Below are positions 60,449 to 64,000 of a DNA stretch of 64,000 bases, piece by piece. Position 1 is the stretch's first letter; the number at the start of each line of letters is the position of its first letter. Location of the stretch: contig NZ_JAJHUO010000039.1 of assembly GCF_020859565.1 (NCBI RefSeq), positions 33,940 to 97,939 of the forward strand. Reading direction: 5' to 3'. The DNA is from Saccharothrix luteola. Its GTDB lineage: Bacteria; Actinomycetota; Actinomycetes; Mycobacteriales; Pseudonocardiaceae. The translations under genes were made by a program, and so were the position numbers. The notes under the pieces were generated by a model. That model was not told the DNA's origin, made no database searches, and worked only from the letters and a program-made list of their open reading frames with translations.

Positions 60449-61816
60449 ATGAACGTCACCGGCGGTGACCGGCCGATTGACCCGGTCGTGTGGCATGGCC
60501 GCGAGATGCGCGAGGCGCTCGCCCGGCGTGACATCGGCCGGGTCTATCAGCTCTTACGGCGGTTCGGGGTGTCCCAACGTCAGATCGCCGCCTGCACGGG
60601 GCAGAACCAGTCCGAAATCTCGGCGATCACCAACGGGCGTCAGGTCCAGGCGTACGACGTGCTGGAACGCATCGCCGACGGCCTCGGCGTTCCGCGGGGT
60701 TACATGGGTCTGGCGTACACCGATGAGGCGGCCCACAGCGCGGCGGTCGCTTCAGGTCTCCACCGCACGAAGGACGACTTCATGCTCGAACGTCGCGGCT
60801 TTCTCGGCCTGATCAGCAAGATCGTCATGGGGGCTGCCCTCACCCAAGCCGAGGTGAACCTGCTCGCCGTAGGCCCGGCCACCACAGCGATCCCCAACCG
60901 GGTGGGCGCGACCGACGTCGACCAGGTGCGCGCCCTGACCGCGGCGCTGCGCTCCTACGACGCCACGCACGGAGGCGGCGCCTGCCGCGACGCCATCCTC
61001 GCTCACACCCACTGGGCGCAGTCGCTGCTGAACGCCTCGGCCACCGACGACGTCAAGGCGAACCTGCTGTCCGCGATCGCGGAGGCCAAGACACTGGCCG
61101 GGTGGACCGCCCACGACCTCGGGCTGAAACACGACGCCCGCCGTTGGCTCGGTCAAGCCGTCCACGACACCCAGGAAGCGGGCGACCCCGCCCACACCGC
61201 AATCGTGCTCTACCACCTGGGACGCGTTCCCCTGGACAACGACGACCCGGACGAAGCGCTCAAGCTCTTCCAACTCGGCCAGATCGCCGCACAAGACTCC
61301 CACTCCTCGGTCGCGGTCTCCCTGCTGCTCACCCACGAAGCGCTGGCCTACGCGCACCTCGGAGACACCCGGCAGGCCATGACCGCCCTGCGCCGCGCCG
61401 AGGACGAATACGCCCACGCCACCCCAGACCAGCACCAAGAGTTCCTGCGGTTCTTCGACCACGCCGCCTTGCAGACCAGCGCCGCTCGCGTCCACAGCCG
61501 CCTCGGACTCACCGACGCCGCGCACCGCGAACTGGCGGTGGAACGTCTCCAGCGCGCACTCGACGAAGCACCCGCCGATCGCATGCGCCAGCGCGCGTTC
61601 AACCTCACGTGGATGGCAGCGTGCACCCTCGCCGAGGGCGACCTCGCCAGCGGGGTCGAGTTCGGCCACCAGGCCCTCGACGCCGTGCGGGTCATCCAGT
61701 CGACCAGGCTGCTCGACAACCTCAAGCCGCTGGAAGACGCGGCCGGACGGCACACGACCGCCAGCGACGTGCAGCAACTTCACCACGAAATCCAGCTACT
61801 GCGCTCGGCCGCCTGA
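60449..61816 (+). CDS. XRE-family regulator with TPR domain
   Basis: 455 residues from an ATG preceded by GGAGGG. N-terminal HTH (~residues 28-75: YQLLRRFGVSQRQIAACTGQ, NQSEISAITNGRQVQAYDVL), a linker, then TPR-like helices (TAIVLYHLGRVPLDNDDPDE, LLTHEALAYAHLGDTRQAMT, RVHSRLGLTDAAHRELAVER). This layout is common in actinomycete regulators, some of which are controlled by peptides binding the TPR part. Divergent from the 60.3-59.0 kb operon across the CTGATCA array. Confidence 0.85.
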   Translation: MNVTGGDRPIDPVVWHGREMREALARRDIGRVYQLLRRFGVSQRQIAACTGQNQSEISAITNGRQVQAYDVLERIADGLGVPRGYMGLAYTDEAAHSAAVASGLHRTKDDFMLERRGFLGLISKIVMGAALTQAEVNLLAVGPATTAIPNRVGATDVDQVRALTAALRSYDATHGGGACRDAILAHTHWAQSLLNASATDDVKANLLSAIAEAKTLAGWTAHDLGLKHDARRWLGQAVHDTQEAGDPAHTAIVLYHLGRVPLDNDDPDEALKLFQLGQIAAQDSHSSVAVSLLLTHEALAYAHLGDTRQAMTALRRAEDEYAHATPDQHQEFLRFFDHAALQTSAARVHSRLGLTDAAHRELAVERLQRALDEAPADRMRQRAFNLTWMAACTLAEGDLASGVEFGHQALDAVRVIQSTRLLDNLKPLEDAAGRHTTASDVQQLHHEIQLLRSAA

Positions 61817-61844
61817 TGCTCCCCTCTCCGATGAACGTCGCATG

Positions 61845-62036
61845 TCAACGCAGATCATCGCTCCGTATCCGGTAGGTACGGGACAGGGCGTCCACAAGCT
61901 GCGCGGCGTCCCGACGTACCGCCGTCCACTGCCGGGAGCTCATCGCGGGTGCTGCCGCAGTACAAGCCGGGCAGGTCGACGCCTGCCCTGTCCGCGCCGG
62001 GGTGTACCGACAGTCGGCACCGGAAGGCTCGACCAC
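61845..62036 (-). CDS. small Cys-containing protein
   Basis: 63 residues from a GTG at 62036, or slightly longer if an unusual upstream start is used (RCGSCLTLVVEPSG precedes it in frame). It contains GADCRYTPARTGQASTCPAC and a helical C-terminus (WTAVRRDAAQLVDALSRTYR). With the upstream CGSC it could form a zinc site. Its start overlaps the promoter of the divergent toxin gene. Confidence 0.4.
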   Translation of the reverse strand: MVEPSGADCRYTPARTGQASTCPACTAAAPAMSSRQWTAVRRDAAQLVDALSRTYRIRSDDLR

Positions 62037-62047
62037 CAGGGTGAGGC

Positions 62048-62911
62048 ATGAGCCGCACCGCCCGGTTGAGCGTGGCCGAACGCAAGGCGGACGAGGCGAT
62101 GGCAGCGGTGCGGCACGCCGAGCAGCTGTGGTCCGATGCCTACACCGTTCTGCTGGAGGCGCTGCGAGGATCGACACGCCACGACCTGGCTGACGAGTGG
62201 GCCGCCCTGGGAGCCGATGACGACGTCGACCCTGAAGACCCGTTCGGCCCGCTGGTTGGCGTGTTCGCGGCGTGGCGGAAGGCACTGGACGCGCTCCTGG
62301 CCCGGCTCGGCGAACCCCTCCCGAGCGAAGCCGTGCGCAGCGGCACTGCACCACCGGCAGCGGTGCGGGCGCGGACGCCGCGGCAACGACCCGACGCCGC
62401 GCAAACGCTCGAACCGGCTCCTGCTCGGACACGACAGCTCCAGCCGGAGGTGGTCGACCATGCCACCGCCCGGGACGGCTCCCGCTACCCGGCGCAGGCA
62501 CAGTGGGCCGTGGACGACCTGCCTCGCCGGGTGCGGCGCGGTGCCGAGGGCGAGAAGACCGTGGGCAGGGTGCGCGTGGGCGAGATCGACCACGGCACCA
62601 TGACCTCGGGCCGGGACGGCACCTGGACTCCGGCCGTCGACGCCCGCATGGCTCGGCTCGGCATCGTCACGCCCATGCGGTTGGGCAGGCACGTGGAGAT
62701 GAAGGCCGCACAGCTGCTGGTGGACACCCCGGCCGCCCACGCCGAACTCGTGATCAATCACCAGACGTGCGGCTCGCCGGGCTTCCAACTCGATACGGCC
62801 GCCTGCCACCAGGTGCTGCCCAGGTACCTTCCGCGAGGCAAGACGCTGACCGTGTACGGCACGACGGCCGACGGCCTGCCGTTCGCCGAGACCTACGAGG
62901 GACACGCATGA
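62048..62911 (+). CDS. SCP1.201/DddA-like deaminase toxin
   Basis: 287 residues. The C-terminal ~100 residues match the SCP1.201-like deaminase family: His215-Val-Glu217 (RHVEMKAAQLLVDT), then strand AELVINHQTCG with Cys241 and second zinc Cys253 (DTAACHQVLPRYLPRGKTLT, spacing C-x11-C). The DddA prototype deaminates cytosine in double-stranded DNA. The N-terminal half is helical (AERKADEAMAAVRHAEQLWS) with a Pro/Arg linker; no signal peptide or known delivery domain. The Imm1-like gene begins on its stop codon, as expected for a toxin-immunity pair. Substrate is not determined from sequence. Confidence 0.75.
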   Translation: MSRTARLSVAERKADEAMAAVRHAEQLWSDAYTVLLEALRGSTRHDLADEWAALGADDDVDPEDPFGPLVGVFAAWRKALDALLARLGEPLPSEAVRSGTAPPAAVRARTPRQRPDAAQTLEPAPARTRQLQPEVVDHATARDGSRYPAQAQWAVDDLPRRVRRGAEGEKTVGRVRVGEIDHGTMTSGRDGTWTPAVDARMARLGIVTPMRLGRHVEMKAAQLLVDTPAAHAELVINHQTCGSPGFQLDTAACHQVLPRYLPRGKTLTVYGTTADGLPFAETYEGHA

Positions 62912-63336
62912 CCGCGACCGAGGACACCAGCCTGTGGGGCGAGCACACCGGCCAAGTCATTGTCGACGTCACCGCCTACGCCGCACCCGAGGACCTGACC
63001 AGCCGGTTGCTGGCCGCCAACACCACCACCGGTGCGGACATCGGCCGCGCGTGGCTGCTTCGGGCCGGCGCCACCGACGACCTGCCCACGCTCGCGGTCG
63101 GGATGCGCGGCGAGGTCGGCGCCCTGGAGTGGATCGACGCCGCGGGCGGTGGTCGATTCGTCCCCGCCGACGGGCTCAATCCCGACTGGGCGGAGTACTT
63201 CCTGTGGGGCGGCATCGACCAGGGCATGCCACCGCACGCCGAACTCCCGGTGCAGCGCGTACTGCAGGCCGTGTCGGATTTCGCTCGGACCCGTCTACGG
63301 CCCACGAGCGTGGACTGGATACCCGAGACGGTGTAG
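62908..63336 (+). CDS. Imm1-like immunity protein
   Basis: 142 residues from an ATG overlapping the toxin stop (ATGA). Features: central strands PTLAVGMRGEVGALEWIDAA, GWNPDW-like turn and YFLWGGIDQGMPPHAELP, and the C-terminal VSDFARTRLRPTSVDWIPE, matching the usual F-x-x-T-x-x-R-P-x-x-V-x-W ending of Imm1 proteins. Imm1 is the classical partner of SCP1.201-like deaminases. It would bind and block the toxin in the cytoplasm. Confidence 0.75.
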   Translation: MTATEDTSLWGEHTGQVIVDVTAYAAPEDLTSRLLAANTTTGADIGRAWLLRAGATDDLPTLAVGMRGEVGALEWIDAAGGGRFVPADGLNPDWAEYFLWGGIDQGMPPHAELPVQRVLQAVSDFARTRLRPTSVDWIPETV

Positions 63337-63747
63337 CGGCCACGATCGACGTCGGACCCGTCGATCCGTCCGCGCCGCCCGTCACCGCGCCTGGTGCGCA
63401 GCGGCTGCGGGGCTGAGGAGAGCCTCGCTCCGAGTCTGAACGTGGCGGCCCGCTCGGCGCAACACAGGTTCGGCTGATCCCGCGAGACGGGTGCCGTTAG
63501 TCAGGCGCGTGTGGTGCCCTCGGTGTTCCACGAGCCGGTCGAGCAGGCCGTCCTAGTGACCGACGGTAGGCAGCGGTGGAATCGGCTGACCAACGTGGCT
63601 GAGTTCGCGTGCCGAGTGAACTGCGCCTGCACCACGGCGTCGCGCCACGTGCGCAGCGCGAGGTCGCAATGATGCGGACTATGAGGCGGTACACGGGCTG
63701 GAAGACCCGCTCCATGCCGGTCGGCATCAGCGTGGGCTGGCTGCACG
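63337..63747. other. intergenic stretch without recognised gene
   Basis: About 410 bp downstream of the immunity gene. Frames on the minus strand at 63497-63827 are low-complexity and antisense to the recombinase remnant. No terminator with a T-run was seen. Confidence 0.3.
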
Positions 63748-63882
63748 CGGATCCGCATCCTCGATGTGGCCGACCACACCAGCGACCCCGTCCAGCTGAT
63801 GCGTGTGTGCGGCATCGCGACCACCACCGCGGTCTACTACGTCCACACCGCCCACGCTGAACACTTCACCGGATGGCTATGA
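63748..63882 (+). pseudogene. recombinase-type C-terminal remnant
   Basis: Forty-four codons: RIRILDVADHTSDPVQLMRV, CGIATTTAVYYVHTAHAEHF, TGWL and TGA. The pattern (HTxDPVxLMRxxGIxxxTAxxYVxxAHPxRF) is a frequent C-terminus of actinobacterial site-specific recombinase-like genes. The upstream coding part is not in frame. Confidence 0.4.
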
Positions 63883-63901
63883 AGGCCACAACCGACCGCA
63901 G

Positions 63902-63979
63902 ATGTCGGTCGGTTCTGACCGCACTTCCCGATCAAGTGCATGATCAATGTCGGTGAGTTTCGACCGCACTTGTGGATCA
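63902..63979 (+). repeat. 33-bp imperfect direct repeat near the window end
   Basis: 63902-63934 and 63947-63979 are 33 nt each, identical at 26 positions, sharing ATGTCGGT, GACCGCACTT and GATCA with a 45-bp period. More copies may lie beyond the window. Confidence 0.5.
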
Positions 63980-64000
63980 CTGCAACAGCTCGGGCGAGTG

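Noticed and set aside
1..64000. Prophage
   Set aside because: Integrases and regulators occur but no capsid, portal, terminase, tail or lysis genes were seen.

Overview
The window is high-GC DNA with dense coding and many GTG starts. Its families (paired AbrB/tyrosine integrase genes, XRE-TPR regulators, NB-ARC/WD40 proteins, membrane diguanylate cyclases, RiPP operons) point to a filamentous actinomycete, probably Pseudonocardiales. The genus cannot be fixed from the sequence alone. It reads as an accessory region: many broken genes, four transposase remnants or ISs, four tyrosine recombinases and several conflict or defence modules.

Layout. 1-11 kb: the end of a helical-repeat protein, an MFS fragment, a STAND-type NTPase with an N-terminal RHIM/BASS-like motif, two tyrosine integrases each coupled to an AbrB-fold gene, an XRE regulator, and a tRNA-Leu 3' remnant with terminator. 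11-19 kb: a membrane-anchored NB-ARC/WD40 protein, then a decaying sugar locus (LacI, GH13 and permeases broken; binding protein intact). 19-28 kb: a probable defence island with a 1771-residue wHTH/P-loop protein behind a 21-bp perfect inverted repeat, facing a two-gene operon of nuclease-like effectors. One of these shows an AbiJ-NTD3-like domain only if a CTG start is accepted. 28-30 kb: a frameshifted MFS gene and the 3' part of a diguanylate cyclase gene.

30.17-48.68 kb is, as I read it, one ~18.5-kb mobile element inserted in that diguanylate cyclase gene. The missing 5' part lies at 48.68-48.93 kb in matching frame, both junctions carry inverted copies of TTRACCGGACTA, and two overlapping tyrosine recombinase genes sit at the right end. 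Cargo is two paralogous two-component loci sharing an operator, a secreted protein, IS debris, and a RiPP operon with two precursors, an APH-like kinase, a HopA1-LanC fusion, an O-methyltransferase and an ABC exporter.

49-58 kb: a 28-codon ORF with two RPSEW motifs, a deoxyribosyltransferase-like protein, IS630 debris, an aminotransferase/tryptophan-dioxygenase-like/amidase operon, and an unusual lower-GC trio (deaminase-like+methyltransferase, SMUG2-like glycosylase, Ppx/GppA-like+deoxyribosyltransferase-like). 58-64 kb: a PCMT-like methyltransferase, a small operon divergent from an XRE-TPR regulator across a 13-bp-period repeat, and a DddA-like (SCP1.201) deaminase with an Imm1-like immunity protein.

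All family calls are from reading translations and motifs; no database search was run.
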